From positions 1 to 6,084 of the forward strand of contig JAHEBG010000081.1 of NCBI GenBank assembly GCA_024642445.1: a DNA stretch of 6,084 bases. Direction: 5' to 3'. Source of the DNA: Gammaproteobacteria bacterium. GTDB taxonomy: Bacteria; Pseudomonadota; Gammaproteobacteria; Xanthomonadales; Xanthomonadaceae. The notes below the pieces were generated by a model. The model was not told the DNA's origin. It did no database searches and saw nothing but the letters and a program-made list of their open reading frames with translations. Of this stretch, positions 5,874 through 6,084 are shown one piece after another (position 1 is the stretch's first letter; every line of letters begins with the position of its first letter). The position numbers and the translations under genes are program-made.

Positions 5874-6084
5874 GCGCCGGTTCAGTTAGCGCATTTTCGA
5901 ACAGCAACACTTCCACGCCGTGTGCAGGCACCGTTACTTTCAGTTTCGGGTGGCCTGCTGCTACGGTGTAGCGTTGTTCACTAAGCGCAGAACGCCACTC
6001 GCCGGGCTGCATCAATTTGTTCAGCCGAAAACGCGCTGGCTTATCGCCTTTATTAAGCAATACCAGTGCGCTCTGGTTTTTACC
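5815..6084 (-). CDS. C-terminal end of a probable GH13 alpha-glucan hydrolase (runs in from right edge)
   Basis: An open frame enters from the right edge and ends at a TAA at 5817-5815, giving the last 89 residues of a minus-strand protein. It begins GKNQSALVLLNKGDKPARF, continues with an MQPGEWRSAL turn, and reaches LKVTVPAHGVEVLLF. This pattern (an own-strand line with NKGDKP, then VPAHGVEVLL) is typical of the all-beta C domain that closes many GH13 enzymes such as cyclomaltodextrinases, CGTase-like amylases and alpha-glucosidases. A further 27 residues follow the last beta strand and look helical (ALTEPALIEALNRLQAGK). The catalytic domain is outside the window, so the family is inferred from a short, weakly conserved domain and from the alpha-glucan context. 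An internal TTG at 6060 can be read as a start but would cut the domain, so I treat the gene as partial. Its 3' end overlaps the lacI-type gene by 59 bp. Confidence 0.72.
   Translation of the reverse strand, partial: GKNQSALVLLNKGDKPARFRLNKLMQPGEWRSALSEQRYTVAAGHPKLKVTVPAHGVEVLLFENALTEPALIEALNRLQAGKVRRTSGE
5862..5877. other. Short perfect hairpin over the lacI-type stop codon
   Basis: GCGCTT (5862-5867) and AAGCGC (5872-5877) pair perfectly around CAAT, and the TAA stop (5871-5873) lies within it. On the plus strand there is no immediate T-run; a short TTTT occurs about 16 bases later. It might pause or weakly terminate the plus-strand transcript where it meets the opposing gene. Because it lies in coding sequence of the minus-strand gene, and covers the end of the plus-strand one, it could also be chance. 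Confidence 0.25.

Noticed and set aside
1..6084. tRNA, rRNA, CRISPR arrays, insertion sequences, phage or toxin-antitoxin genes
   Set aside because: I saw no repeats with spacers, transposase motifs, flanking inverted repeats or RNA-gene patterns. The window is filled by five metabolic or regulatory genes.

Overview
The window looks like part of a starch/maltodextrin (alpha-glucan) utilisation locus from a Gram-negative, probably gammaproteobacterial, chromosome. Reasons: a large TonB-dependent outer-membrane receptor of the Xanthomonas/Caulobacter type, a glucokinase of the proteobacterial (non-ROK) family, a LacI-type regulator, Gram-negative-style signal peptides and Shine-Dalgarno sites, and moderate GC by eye. 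I cannot name the genus. The receptor resembles those of Xanthomonadales, Alteromonadales and Cellvibrionales, but the GC is lower than in typical Xanthomonas.

Layout. Positions 2-781 (minus) hold the first 260 residues of an exported GH13 alpha-amylase-like enzyme that runs off the left edge. Positions 782-1004 are a 223-bp divergent control region with a CG-centred candidate LacI-type operator, further AT-rich inverted repeats, and a 12-bp bulged hairpin expected in the leader of the receptor mRNA. Then come three plus-strand genes: the TonB-dependent receptor (1005-3728), glucokinase glk (3796-4764) and a LacI-family regulator (4815-5873). A textbook terminator-like hairpin (3752-3784) separates receptor and glk, with no room for a promoter after it. 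At the right edge, 5815-6084 (minus) carries the last 89 residues of a protein that looks like the C-terminal beta domain of another GH13 enzyme. It overlaps the end of the lacI-type gene tail to tail by 59 bp.

How the parts probably work together (inference from families and context): extracellular or periplasmic GH13 enzymes cut starch or related alpha-glucans. The receptor imports oligosaccharides across the outer membrane using TonB energy. After transport across the inner membrane by a carrier not in this window and further hydrolysis, glucokinase traps glucose as glucose-6-phosphate. The LacI-type protein probably senses a sugar and controls the divergent promoters.

The gene content matches a known type of locus, and I did not find an unprecedented system. 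The points worth a second look are regulatory and architectural: the leader hairpin, the operator candidates, the intercistronic terminator that glk transcription must pass, and the convergent coding overlap.
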